DNA of 64,000 nt, from the NCBI GenBank assembly GCA_958418185.1, contig CATZEP010000001.1:1-64000 (forward strand), written 5' to 3'. The notes below the pieces were generated by a model. The model was given only the letters and a program-made list of their open reading frames with translations, made no database searches and had not been told where the DNA came from. This DNA is from an uncultured Collinsella sp. GTDB lineage: Bacteria; Actinomycetota; Coriobacteriia; Coriobacteriales; Coriobacteriaceae. Shown in pieces: positions 32,879-44,456 of the stretch. Position numbers and translations under genes: made by a program. Each line of letters opens with the position of its first letter. Positions within the stretch are counted from its first letter, which is position 1.

Positions 32879-35095
32879 TTACTTGTCGGTGCCCAGCTTG
32901 TGTGGCTTGTAGGCGAGGGCATTGACGAGTGCGTCGGCGGCGGACTTGACGGCTACCGGCTGCGGATCGTTGACGTGGTCCTCGGGGTGCACGGGCAGGT
33001 CTTTCTTGACTGCATCGTGGATCAGGTTGAGGTACTCGGTCACGCCGGTAGTCGACAGGTGCGTGCCGTCGCCATCGAACAGGTCGTTGCGGTTGGCGCT
33101 GTGCCCGTACCAGTCGATAACGCGTACATTCTTGTAGCGCGTGGCGGCGTTGGCGATGGCCTGGTTCGTGGACCCGACCCACGGCTGCGGGCTACGCGTG
33201 TTTACAAACACGACGATACGCTGCTCGCCGGCGTCGGCCATAATCGCGTCGACCTGGGCGTCCGTTACCAAACCGTTGGTGCCCAGGGCAAAGACCACGA
33301 TCTTGCCGGCAAGATTCTGCTGGATATAGCCCTCAAATGTCGCGCGGCCCGCATCAAACTGGCGGCCCTTTTCGGCATCGATATGGCTGTGCGGGAACAC
33401 GCCGTCAAAGGAATCAACGGCGCGCAGCGACACGGAGTCGCCGATCATCAACAGGTCGTAGGAGCCATCGGGGAAGCCGTCGTTGTCCTTGTCGGTGTCG
33501 TCGGCCGCTTGCTGGTCGGTGGGCGCGGTGTTTTCGGCTTCCTTGTTCAGAACTTCGGCGCCCTCGCCGCTCAGCGCAGACGTCTCGGGCACAAAGATCA
33601 GACCGCCCAGTGCAACGACCAACACGACAGCGCAGGCTGCGCAGACAGGGACGTGCGCGCGTGCCCAGTTGGCGGGCGTGGTGGTGCCATCGCGGAATTC
33701 GGCGACGGTGCGGCCGAAGGCACCCTTCCTAAATGGCGTTTCGATAAAGCGATAGGAACACTCGGCTACGGCGACCACCAGCAGCACCTGCAAAATGTAC
33801 TGCCACCAGGGCGTATCGTTGATGTTGGCGACCGGGTTCATGAGCAACAGCAGCGGATAGTGCCACAGGTAGATACTGTACGAGCGCTTGCCAACCCACA
33901 CGAGTGGCTCGGCGGACAGCGCGCGGGCAACCATTCCCTGGGGCTGCACACAGGCCGCGATGACCATGAGCGTGAGGATGGAGCATAACAGCGTGCCGCC
34001 GCGATACTGGAACGCGGTGTAGCCGTTGGTGAGCGCGACCATGGCGGCAAGGCCAACCAGACCCACGACGCCCAACACATCGATGGATGCGGGCGAGGAC
34101 CAAAAGCGCACGAGGGCGCTCGGCTGTGCCGGGGCGGTCTCGGCTGATTCGTCGGCCTTCTCGCCAGGCTTGCCCTCGGCATTCTTGCCGTGCTTGGCGG
34201 CGCCAGCCAGGCGATTGAGCCCCAAACGATGTGCGAGACGCACCGGCGCCAGGTCGCGATCGGGGATAAAGGCCATCCAGGCACCCAGCAGCAGCGAGAA
34301 CACGCGGGTGTCGGTGCCGTAGTACACGCGGCTGGGGTCGGCGGCAGGGTTGTAAAGCACCATCATGGCGAGGGCAGATACCGCGGCAAGGCCCAGAACC
34401 ACGCGGCGCGTGTGGGGCTTGCTTACATGCATGGATACCATGGCAAACAGCAGTGGCGGCCAAATCAGGTAGAACTGTTCCTCGATGGCAAGCGACCAAA
34501 AGTGCGTGAGCGGCGAGGGGTCGCCCAGAGCATTGAAGTACGAGACGTTTTGGGCAATCTGCCACCAGTTGTTGAAGAACAGCAGCGACGGCAGGATGTC
34601 AGGGCGCATCTTGGTGAGCATCACGTGGTTAAAGATGGTACACAGCGCGCAGGTCACGAACACTACCGTTACCACGGCGGGGACCAGGCGACGGATGCGG
34701 CGAATCCAGAAGCTCTTAAGGTCGATGCGGCCGGTCTTAGCGACTTCGTTGAGCAGCAAGCGCGTGATCAGATAGCCCGAAAGCACAAAGAAGATCGTAA
34801 CGCCGAGCAGGCCGCCCTGAGCCCACGTGAGGTTGAGGTGATAGAGCACCACCGCGACGACGGCGAGCGTGCGCAGACCGTCGAGGGCGGGGATATAGCG
34901 AGATTTGGGACGAGCAGGCGCCTGTTCTTTTGCGGCGCTGTTGGTGTGGGCGCCCTTGTTGGTGGGCGTTCGATGCGGGCTCGGGCCGCGTCGCGACTCG
35001 CCGGTGCGGCGGTCGGCGCGCGGGCGTTCGTGCGGCGCCTGGTTATCGGGCGCGCGGCGCGGTCCGCGTGGGCTCGATTGTGGGAATTGCTCCAT
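32879..35095 (-). CDS. OatA-like acyltransferase-3 / SGNH O-acetyltransferase
   Basis: 738 residues. A ~65-residue Arg/Pro/Ala-rich cytoplasmic leader, then an acyltransferase-3 membrane domain of 10-11 helices (about 66-470; RYIPALDGLRTLAVVAVVLYH, GVTIFFVLSGYLITRLL, HFWSLAIEEQFYLIWP), then an extracellular SGNH domain (about 540-738) with GDSVSL, ALGTNG and DGTHL supplying Ser, Asn, and the Asp-His pair. This is the OatA/OafA two-domain plan that moves acetyl groups to peptidoglycan muramic acid or surface glycans, often giving lysozyme resistance. A 55-residue charged insert between helices (KHGKNAEGKPGEKADESAE region) is unusual. It stands alone. Confidence 0.9.
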   Translation of the reverse strand: MEQFPQSSPRGPRRAPDNQAPHERPRADRRTGESRRGPSPHRTPTNKGAHTNSAAKEQAPARPKSRYIPALDGLRTLAVVAVVLYHLNLTWAQGGLLGVTIFFVLSGYLITRLLLNEVAKTGRIDLKSFWIRRIRRLVPAVVTVVFVTCALCTIFNHVMLTKMRPDILPSLLFFNNWWQIAQNVSYFNALGDPSPLTHFWSLAIEEQFYLIWPPLLFAMVSMHVSKPHTRRVVLGLAAVSALAMMVLYNPAADPSRVYYGTDTRVFSLLLGAWMAFIPDRDLAPVRLAHRLGLNRLAGAAKHGKNAEGKPGEKADESAETAPAQPSALVRFWSSPASIDVLGVVGLVGLAAMVALTNGYTAFQYRGGTLLCSILTLMVIAACVQPQGMVARALSAEPLVWVGKRSYSIYLWHYPLLLLMNPVANINDTPWWQYILQVLLVVAVAECSYRFIETPFRKGAFGRTVAEFRDGTTTPANWARAHVPVCAACAVVLVVALGGLIFVPETSALSGEGAEVLNKEAENTAPTDQQAADDTDKDNDGFPDGSYDLLMIGDSVSLRAVDSFDGVFPHSHIDAEKGRQFDAGRATFEGYIQQNLAGKIVVFALGTNGLVTDAQVDAIMADAGEQRIVVFVNTRSPQPWVGSTNQAIANAATRYKNVRVIDWYGHSANRNDLFDGDGTHLSTTGVTEYLNLIHDAVKKDLPVHPEDHVNDPQPVAVKSAADALVNALAYKPHKLGTDK

Positions 35096-35188
35096 AAAAC
35101 ATCATCCAATGACGAGAATACTCAGCACATATTCATTGTAGCTGCCTGCTCCTGTGAATGCTTGCTGCTGGCGCAACCTCAAGGGCGC

Positions 35189-35218
35189 GTTCACATCAAA
35201 GTGAACTAAAGTTATAAG
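35189..35218 (+). promoter_or_regulatory. Promoter with overlapping palindrome before the ribokinase gene
   Basis: TTCACA (-35) and TATAAG (-10) are 17 bases apart. The -35 is embedded in the perfect palindrome GTTCAC-ATCAAA-GTGAAC (35189-35206), which therefore could be a repressor operator. Confidence 0.5.
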
Positions 35219-35282
35219 GGGTGCGAAGGCGCGCAATCGACGGTCGACGGTGGGTTCAAGGCCCGCAGACGAGGAGGTTTCC

Positions 35283-36245
35283 ATGGCAGACAACGGCATT
35301 GTTGCGGTGTTCGGCAGCATGAACATGGACCTTTCGGTGGCGTGCGAGCGCATGCCGCGCGCGGGCGAGACCGTCGGCGGCAGCGGTTTTATCACCAACG
35401 CTGGCGGCAAAGGCGCCAACCAGGCCGTCGCTGCCGCGCGCATGGGCGCGCGCACGAACATGATCGGCGCGGTCGGGCGCGATGCGTTTGGTGCATCGCT
35501 CGTGGCGGGGCTCCAAGATGCTGGCGTGGACTGTGACTTTGTGGCGCGGTGCAACGACGTGGAGACGGGCACGGCGACCATCATTCGCTGCGAGGGCGAC
35601 AACCGCATCGTGCTGTCACCGGGTGCCAACCATGCGCTTGCGGGCGAGGACGTTGCCTGCGCGCTGAGACGTCTGGTGGCCGATGAGTTCGACGGCGACG
35701 CCAGCGATATTGCCCCGGCTGCCGGCAGCGTCTTTATCGCTCAGGGCGAATGTGACCTTGCAGCGACTGCCGAGGCGCTTGTTTGCGCTCATGAGCTGGG
35801 GTTCTATACGGTCTTTAACCCGGCTCCCGCCTGCGATCTGCCGGCGGGAGCGTGGCCTGCGGTCGACTTGGTCTGTCCCAACGAGACCGAGTGCCAGGTT
35901 CTGACGGGTATCCTGCCCAAGGACGATGAGAGCTGCGCTGCTGCGCTCAGCGCCCTGCTCGCCAAGGGTGCCGGCGCCGCGGTCATCACGCTGGGTGGCG
36001 CCGGCTCGGTTACGCTTGGCGATGACGGCGAGCCGCTGCGCATGCCGGCGCTTTCGAGCACAGTGGTCGATACGACGGCCGCCGGCGATACGTTTATCGG
36101 CGCGCTTGCCGCGGCTCGCCTAGAGGGCTTGTCGCTCTTTGAGTGCATGGCCGCGGGTGCTCGCGCCTCGGCAGTGACGGTGTCGCGCCTGGGCGCTCAG
36201 CAATCGATTCCCACGCGCGCCGAAGTTGAACATTGGTTTGGTTAA
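35283..36245 (+). CDS. rbsK: Ribokinase (PfkB family)
   Basis: About 320 residues. ATG chosen because GAGGAGG lies 5 bases upstream. PfkB signature 1, NAGGKGANQAVAAARMGA (about residues 38-55), and signature 2, DTTAAGDTFIGAL with catalytic Asp (about 260-272), are both intact; FGSMNMDLSV at the N-terminus is typical of ribokinase. It phosphorylates ribose at O5 in the cytoplasm. The next gene is a nucleoside hydrolase that would release ribose from nucleosides, so together the pair forms a salvage route: nucleoside to base plus ribose, then ribose 5-phosphate. No dedicated ribose transporter is adjacent. Confidence 0.92.
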   Translation: MADNGIVAVFGSMNMDLSVACERMPRAGETVGGSGFITNAGGKGANQAVAAARMGARTNMIGAVGRDAFGASLVAGLQDAGVDCDFVARCNDVETGTATIIRCEGDNRIVLSPGANHALAGEDVACALRRLVADEFDGDASDIAPAAGSVFIAQGECDLAATAEALVCAHELGFYTVFNPAPACDLPAGAWPAVDLVCPNETECQVLTGILPKDDESCAAALSALLAKGAGAAVITLGGAGSVTLGDDGEPLRMPALSSTVVDTTAAGDTFIGALAAARLEGLSLFECMAAGARASAVTVSRLGAQQSIPTRAEVEHWFG

Positions 36246-36275
36246 ACGATAAAGACGGAGAAGCGGAGTAGAACA

Positions 36276-37250
36276 ATGGCAATCAAGAAGCTGATCCTTG
36301 ATCTGGATATGGGTGTGGACGATGCGATGGCGCTGGCCTATGCCATCGCGAGCCCCGAGGTGGAACTCGTGGGCATCACCACGTGTTTTGGCAACGTGCG
36401 CGTCGACCAGTCGGCGCATAACTGCCTGGCGGTGCTCGACCTGTTGGGTCGTCCCGAGGTTCCGGTGTACCTGGGCGCCGATCGTCCCATTAAGGCGACT
36501 GAGCCCTATACACCGCCGGCGTCCACCACGCTTATCCACGGCAAGAACGGCATCGGCGGGGCGAGCGTGCCCGCGTCGCCGTACGAGCCGGTGGGGGCGA
36601 CGTCGGCCGACGGTAACGCGGCGGTCGATTATCTGATTGATGCCGCGCGCACCTATGGCCCCGACCTGATCTACGTGGCGACCGGTCCGCTCTCCAACCT
36701 GGCACTTGCCTTGGAGCGCGATGCGGCGGCGATGATGTCTATCGGTCGCGTGGTCGTGATGGGCGGTGCGCTTACCGTGCCCGGAAACGTGAGCGCGGGC
36801 GCCGAGGCCAACATGGCAAACGATCCTGAGGCGGCCGATGCCGTGCTGCGTTCGGGCCGCAAACTCACCATGGTGGGCTTGGACGTGACGCATCGCGTGG
36901 TGCTCACGCGTCGCGACATTGCCGGCTGGACGGGCTCGGGCACCATGGCCGGTTGCGCGTTTGCGAGCATGGTGGAGCACTACATTGGCTCGTACGAGAT
37001 GAACGCACCCTACCTGGGTGGCTGTGCGCTGCACGATCCTCTGGCCGTTGCCGTGGCGATCGACCCTACGCTCGTGGGTGCGCTCGGCTGCAATCTGCGT
37101 GTTGATCTGCTAGGCGAGTATCGCGGCCGCACCATTTGCGACGAGCGCCGCCTATCCGATCCGGACAAGAGCGCGCTTGTGGCGCTGACCGTGGATGCCC
37201 CGCGCTTCCTGTCCGAGTTCAAGACACGCATGGCCCTCGTCCTGGGCTGA
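36276..37250 (+). CDS. Inosine/uridine-preferring nucleoside hydrolase
   Basis: 324 residues. The N-terminal calcium-binding aspartate motif reads DLDMGVDDAMAL (Asp9, Asp13/14), a variant of DTDPGIDDA with Met in place of Pro. Other family elements: GITTCFGNV, a middle segment IYVATGPLSNLALAL, VVMGGALTVPGNVSAGAEANMANDPEAA, and LGGCALHDPLAVAVAIDP with the conserved HDP near the C-terminus. It hydrolyses the N-glycosidic bond of ribonucleosides. It lies 30 bases after rbsK and probably shares its transcript. Base specificity cannot be read from the motif. Confidence 0.9.
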   Translation: MAIKKLILDLDMGVDDAMALAYAIASPEVELVGITTCFGNVRVDQSAHNCLAVLDLLGRPEVPVYLGADRPIKATEPYTPPASTTLIHGKNGIGGASVPASPYEPVGATSADGNAAVDYLIDAARTYGPDLIYVATGPLSNLALALERDAAAMMSIGRVVVMGGALTVPGNVSAGAEANMANDPEAADAVLRSGRKLTMVGLDVTHRVVLTRRDIAGWTGSGTMAGCAFASMVEHYIGSYEMNAPYLGGCALHDPLAVAVAIDPTLVGALGCNLRVDLLGEYRGRTICDERRLSDPDKSALVALTVDAPRFLSEFKTRMALVLG

Positions 37251-37378
37251 TCCGCAAGATTGAGACGGCCTCCCAATCGTTTCAACGCTTCCAAAACCGT
37301 TCACGGACGATATGCTACCGTTGGTCGGCTGTGGACGGTGCTCCCCGCGAAGATATGGGCTATCATTCTTTGTTGCGC

Positions 37379-37482
37379 GGATTGTTACTTCTAGGGAGGC
37401 ATGCCCGCGCCTCGATACAACGGATTGTTACTGGTAAGGCATGACCGCGATAGCTCGGCTATTTGCAGTCATGCCTTTTCTT
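37379..37482 (+). promoter_or_regulatory. Two RAT-like antiterminator sites and overlapping terminator before licT
   Basis: GGATTGTTACT occurs at 37379-37389 and again as GGATTGTTACTGG at 37422-37434; both are the 5' half of the ribonucleic antiterminator target read by LicT/BglG proteins. The second RAT overlaps an intrinsic terminator, AAGGCATGAC / GTCATGCCTT (37436-37445, 37468-37477) followed by a T-rich tract. TATCAT at 37361-37366 could be the -10. The arrangement is classic autoregulated antitermination. Confidence 0.75.
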
Positions 37483-37510
37483 TTTGATAATTCCGAAAGG
37501 AGGTTCAATA

Positions 37511-38350
37511 ATGCTTGCGATTAAAAAGCTCAACAACAATGCCGTTCTTTGCCGCGACGGGCAGGGGCGCGACGTGATCGCCATGGGCAGGGGCGTCGGG
37601 TTTGGGGGAGAATTTCCCCGCGAGCTGCCGCTCTCTAAGATTGAGCATACGTTTTATGACATCGACCCCAAAGGGCAGGACGTCATGCGCGACCTTCCTT
37701 CTGAGATCGTGATGTTCACGGCCAAGGTGATGGACATCGTCGCCAACGAGCTGCCCTATGATCTGTCGACCAAGGCGACATTGTTCATGGCCGATCACCT
37801 GTCATTTGCGGTGGAGCGCGCGCAAAAGGGTTTTCGTATTGCGATGCCTCTCGCCTATGAAGTGCGCGAGACATATCCTAAGGAATACAAAGCGGCGCAG
37901 TTTATCGTTATGAGGCTCGAAAAGGAGCTTGGTGAACGACTTCCCAAAGAAGAGATTGCCAGCATTGCCATGAATCTCGTCAATGCGCGGGTTGTTCAGG
38001 CCATCGAGACCGCGAGCAAACCCACCAAGCAGTTTGACGATATGCTAGAAGATGTCACTGAGATCGTCGAGAGTGATTTTCGCATCATCGTTGACCGCGA
38101 TTCCTACGATTTCACTCGCTATGCCACGCATCTGCGGTACCTGTTCAAGCGCATTCAAGCCGGCGAGTCGCTGAACAGCGCCAACATGCAGATGTACAAG
38201 AACTTTCGTGAGGAGCTTCCGCAGTTGGCAGAGTGCGTGAAGCATATCGGTTCCTATTGTCGTGAAACGTGGGACGCCACGCTCTCCGAGGAGGAGGAAC
38301 TCTATCTGATGATCCATCTCAACCGGATCATCTCCAAAAAAGGATTGTAA
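37511..38350 (+). CDS. licT: LicT/BglG-family transcriptional antiterminator
   Basis: About 279 residues, ATG with AAAGGAGG 8 bases upstream. The N-terminal co-antiterminator RNA-binding domain (about 1-55, MLAIKKLNNNAVLC, GVGFG) is followed by two PRD domains (about 65-170 and 170-279). Conserved PRD histidines are seen in ADHLSFAVERA and in EECxxH-like segments (AECVKHIGSYC, LMIHLNRI), the sites phosphorylated by HPr or by the cognate EIIB. It binds the RAT in its own leader to prevent termination when the beta-glucoside is available. The PTS and phosphoglucosidase genes follow on the same strand. Confidence 0.92.
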   Translation: MLAIKKLNNNAVLCRDGQGRDVIAMGRGVGFGGEFPRELPLSKIEHTFYDIDPKGQDVMRDLPSEIVMFTAKVMDIVANELPYDLSTKATLFMADHLSFAVERAQKGFRIAMPLAYEVRETYPKEYKAAQFIVMRLEKELGERLPKEEIASIAMNLVNARVVQAIETASKPTKQFDDMLEDVTEIVESDFRIIVDRDSYDFTRYATHLRYLFKRIQAGESLNSANMQMYKNFREELPQLAECVKHIGSYCRETWDATLSEEEELYLMIHLNRIISKKGL

Positions 38351-38420
38351 CCCGTAGCCATTCGGGGCATGACCTTTGCCGATTCGAACAGTAAGCCAAG
38401 ATTGTGCAAAGGAGCCAATG

Positions 38421-41434
<3,014 letters not shown>

Positions 41435-41487
41435 TAACGTTAAGATGGACAAATGCGCCCGTTGGGGGAATAGTCGCGCCACTTTGC

Positions 41488-41537
41488 TTGACAACAGGCT
41501 AAACTAGCTAATAAACATTTACTCTTCTGTTTAGATT
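41488..41537 (+). promoter_or_regulatory. lacI-type regulator promoter with TAAACA half-sites
   Basis: TTGACA (41488-41493) lies 15 bases before TAATAA. Immediately downstream TAAACATTTACT and CTGTTTAG form an imperfect inverted pair resembling sites found before the next operon, so autoregulation is likely. Confidence 0.45.
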
Positions 41538-41616
41538 GAATTTGCGGTCGTTTAGTTGCCGAGCCACGGGGCGGTCAAGCCACGATGCTCGGCCGCGACC
41601 GATGCTAGGGGGAACG

Positions 41617-42627
41617 ATGGCTAAAGCAAGCGTCCGCGAGATCAGCCGCATTACCGGCTTTTCGCCCGCAACCGTGTCCAACGCGCTCAACCGCAAGCGC
41701 AGCGTGAGCGAGGAGACCGCCAAGGTCATCCTGGAGTGCGCGCAGTCGCTTGGCTATCAGCAGTCGACGCAGCTCGAGAGCATCCAGTTTGTGCTTGCGC
41801 GCAAGACGGGCGCCATCCTGGACGAGAGCACCTTCCATCCCGCGGTCATCGAGGGCGTGGAGCGCCAGGCGCGTCGCCACGGCATGAGCACGAGCTTTGT
41901 CTCGCTCGACTTTAGCGACCTGGACGCCGTGCGCCCGCAGGTCGAGGGCCTGATTGCCGATCCGGCCGCCGCCATTGTGCTAATGGGTACGGAGTTGGGC
42001 GAGGAGGACTACGCCTTGTTTGCCAACGCTGCCGCCCACCTGATCGTGCTCGATGGCTGGAGCGATCGTCAGTACTTTGATGCCGTAGTTATTGCCAACA
42101 CCGATTCGGTGCTGCGTGCCGTGGACTACCTTATCGAGAAAGGTCACAAGCAAATCGGCTATCTGGCGGGCGACCTTCGTATCCGCAACTTTAAGGACCG
42201 CGAGCGCGGCTATCGCCAAGCGCTTGAGGATGCGGGCCTCGAGGCCAATCTGGCATGGCGTGTCACGCTGGGCACCACGCTCGAGGGTGCCTATCGCGAC
42301 ATGGGCGCGTGGCTCGACAGCGTCTCGCGCGACGACCTGCCGACGGCTTTCTTTGCCGAGAACGACGTGCTCGCCGTAGGCGCCATGCGCGCGCTCAACG
42401 AGCACGGTATTCGCGTGCCCGAGGATGTTTCGATCATCGGCTTTGACGACCTATCTTTGGGTGCCTTCTCCAACCCACCGCTCACCACGGTGCATGTTCC
42501 CAAACACGAGGTGGGCGAGATTGCGGTGCGCCGCCTGGTGGGCAACATCCGCAATCCCAAGAGCTATACCTGCAAAACGGCCGTGTCGACCTATTTTGTC
42601 GAGCGCCAGAGCGTGCGTGAAATCTAG
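41617..42627 (+). CDS. LacI-family transcriptional regulator
   Basis: About 336 residues, ATG after AGGGGGA. The HTH (ASVREISRITGFSPATVSNALN, about 3-24) and hinge (EETAKVILECAQSLGYQQ) are typical LacI. The effector domain has the periplasmic-binding-protein fold with FHPAVIEGVERQARRHG and SIIGFDDLSLGAFSNPPLTTVHVP. It precedes and probably represses the isomerase/transketolase/kinase operon, whose promoter region carries repeated TGTTTACT/AGTAAACA sequences like those in front of this gene. The inducer is probably the pentose or a phosphorylated intermediate. Confidence 0.92.
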   Translation: MAKASVREISRITGFSPATVSNALNRKRSVSEETAKVILECAQSLGYQQSTQLESIQFVLARKTGAILDESTFHPAVIEGVERQARRHGMSTSFVSLDFSDLDAVRPQVEGLIADPAAAIVLMGTELGEEDYALFANAAAHLIVLDGWSDRQYFDAVVIANTDSVLRAVDYLIEKGHKQIGYLAGDLRIRNFKDRERGYRQALEDAGLEANLAWRVTLGTTLEGAYRDMGAWLDSVSRDDLPTAFFAENDVLAVGAMRALNEHGIRVPEDVSIIGFDDLSLGAFSNPPLTTVHVPKHEVGEIAVRRLVGNIRNPKSYTCKTAVSTYFVERQSVREI

Positions 42628-42691
42628 GCGGAACGGCGCCAGGCCTCAGAGCGGAAAAGTCCGCCAAAGGCAACCATACATAACGCTACCA

Positions 42692-42719
42692 AGAGGGGGT
42701 CCTTCGGGGCCCTCTTTTT
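42692..42719 (+). terminator. Terminator after lacI-type gene
   Basis: AGAGGGGGTCC-TTCG-GGGCCCTCT with five T residues; the stem has a small internal mismatch. Confidence 0.85.
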
Positions 42720-42800
42720 GTTGCCCTTGTATGTTCAGATTGTTTACATACCGTTTAGGCTGATTTCTCTACCGTCCACGGGTATTTCGCGCTAAACTTC

Positions 42801-42864
42801 TAAACATAAGAGTAAAACATTTAGTAAACAGAATAAAACGAAACACACGTCTGTTTACTGAACA
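42801..42864 (+). promoter_or_regulatory. Operator cluster of the sugar isomerase operon
   Basis: AGTAAACAGA (42823-42832) and TCTGTTTACT (42850-42859) are perfect inverted copies 17 bases apart; TGTT-TACTG-AACA (42852-42864) is itself near-palindromic. Upstream, TAAACAT and GTAAAACAT are further half-sites. A LacI dimer or looped tetramer site is likely. Confidence 0.55.
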
Positions 42865-42885
42865 TGTGATTAGGGGAGGACGTAC

Positions 42886-44286
42886 ATGGACAAGATCAAG
42901 CTCGGCTTTGTGCCCACGCGCCGCAGCATCTTTAGCGCGCCGGACGCGATCAAGTATCGCGGCCTTACGGCTGATCGCCTGCGCGAGATCGGTGTCGACA
43001 TTGTGGATATCGATGACATCAATGACGAGGGCCTGCTGTTCGACGACAGCCATATCGAGCCTATCGTCAAGAAGTTCCGCGCCGAGGGCGTCGACGGCAT
43101 CATGCTGTGCCACGCCAACTTTGGTACCGAGTACGTCTGCGCTCGCCTTGCCCGCGAGCTCGGCCTGCCCGTGCTGCTGTGGGGCCCGCGCGACGAGCGC
43201 CCCGAGCCCGACGGCACCCGTCTGCGCGATAGCCAGTGCGGCCTGTTCGCCACTGGCAAGGTCCTGCGCCGCTTCCAGGTGCCCTTTACCTACATGACCA
43301 ACTGCCGCCTGACCGACCCCGAGTTCGAGCGCGGCGTCTGGGACTTTTTGGCCGTGTGCAACGTGGTCAAGACCTTCAAGCGCACCCGCATCCTGCAGAT
43401 GGCCACCCGTCCGTTCGACTTCTGGTCGACCATGTGCAACGAGGGCGAGCTGCTCGAGAAGTTCAACATCCAGCTTTCGCCCATCCCCATGACCGAGCTT
43501 GTCCAGGCCGTGCGCGACGCCCAGGCCGACGAGCAGGCCATGACCGCCATGCTTGCCCACATCAACGACAGCTTTGAGATCTGCATTCCCGAGGACAAGG
43601 TTCCCGCGGTCGCCGGTCTTGCCATCGCCATGAAGCGCTTGGTCGAGAAGTACGGTTGCAACGCCGGTGCCATTCAGTGCTGGAACGCTCTGCAGGACGA
43701 GCTGGGCATTATGCCCTGCGCCGCCAACGCCATCCTCAACGAGATGGGTATTCCCATCGTCTGCGAAACCGACATCCACGGCGCCATCACAGCGCTGATG
43801 GTCGAGGCCGCCGACCTGGGCCGTCACCGCGGCATGTTCGCCGACTGGACCGTGCGCCATCCCGATAACGAGAACGGCGAGCTGCTGCAGCACTGCGGCC
43901 CCTGGCCCTGCAGCTGCGCGGCCGTCAAGCCCAAGCTCACCTACCCGCTGGCATTCGATCACCCCGGTGCGCTGACGGCCGAGGCCAAGCACGGTGACCT
44001 CACCCTTGCCCGCTTTGACGGCGACAACGGTGAGTACTCGCTGCTGCTGGGCAACGCCCGCGGCATCGACGGCCCGGCCGGCATGGGCACCTATCTGTGG
44101 GTCGAGGTCGAGAACCTCAAGCGCCTCGAGGCCAAGATCGTCGAGGGTCCCTACATCCACCACTGCGTCGCTATTCACGCCAACGTGGTGCCGGTGCTCT
44201 ACGAGGCGTGCAAGTACATCGGCATCCAGCCCGACCTATACGACCCTATTGAGCAGGACGTTAAAGCTTACCTGCGCGGTGAGTAG
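42886..44286 (+). CDS. L-fucose/L-arabinose-isomerase-family sugar isomerase
   Basis: 466 residues, AGGGGAGG 6 bases before the ATG. The fold is of the FucI/AraA-related family: an N-terminal Rossmann-like part (KLGFVPTRRSIFSAPDAIKYRG, DGIMLCHANFGTE) and a C-terminal barrel with acidic metal ligands in VCETDIHGAITALM and a late His in HHCVAIHANV. True FucI proteins are near 590 residues, so this is a shorter branch with unassigned aldose. Downstream transketolase halves and an FGGY kinase imply aldose to ketose, phosphorylation, then transketolase, i.e. pentose use. No transporter is encoded in this operon. Confidence 0.8.
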   Translation: MDKIKLGFVPTRRSIFSAPDAIKYRGLTADRLREIGVDIVDIDDINDEGLLFDDSHIEPIVKKFRAEGVDGIMLCHANFGTEYVCARLARELGLPVLLWGPRDERPEPDGTRLRDSQCGLFATGKVLRRFQVPFTYMTNCRLTDPEFERGVWDFLAVCNVVKTFKRTRILQMATRPFDFWSTMCNEGELLEKFNIQLSPIPMTELVQAVRDAQADEQAMTAMLAHINDSFEICIPEDKVPAVAGLAIAMKRLVEKYGCNAGAIQCWNALQDELGIMPCAANAILNEMGIPIVCETDIHGAITALMVEAADLGRHRGMFADWTVRHPDNENGELLQHCGPWPCSCAAVKPKLTYPLAFDHPGALTAEAKHGDLTLARFDGDNGEYSLLLGNARGIDGPAGMGTYLWVEVENLKRLEAKIVEGPYIHHCVAIHANVVPVLYEACKYIGIQPDLYDPIEQDVKAYLRGE

Positions 44287-44359
44287 GGTCGTGCCTACTT
44301 TGTAGCAACGAGCCGGCGCGCTACCACAGCACCCAACCTTGCGGTTCAAGCCGTCGCTT

Positions 44360-44375
44360 GCGTACCAAAGTACGC
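44360..44375. repeat. Small hairpin in the isomerase/transketolase gap
   Basis: GCGTAC-CAAA-GTACGC, with some further pairing outside, in the 170-bp gap. No T-run follows. Confidence 0.4.
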
Positions 44376-44456
44376 GGCGCTCCTCTTTCGCCGCAATCTT
44401 GGGCACTGTGGAAACGCGGTGGCTTTGACTTTGGAATTTCCTGAAAGGAGTTTTTC

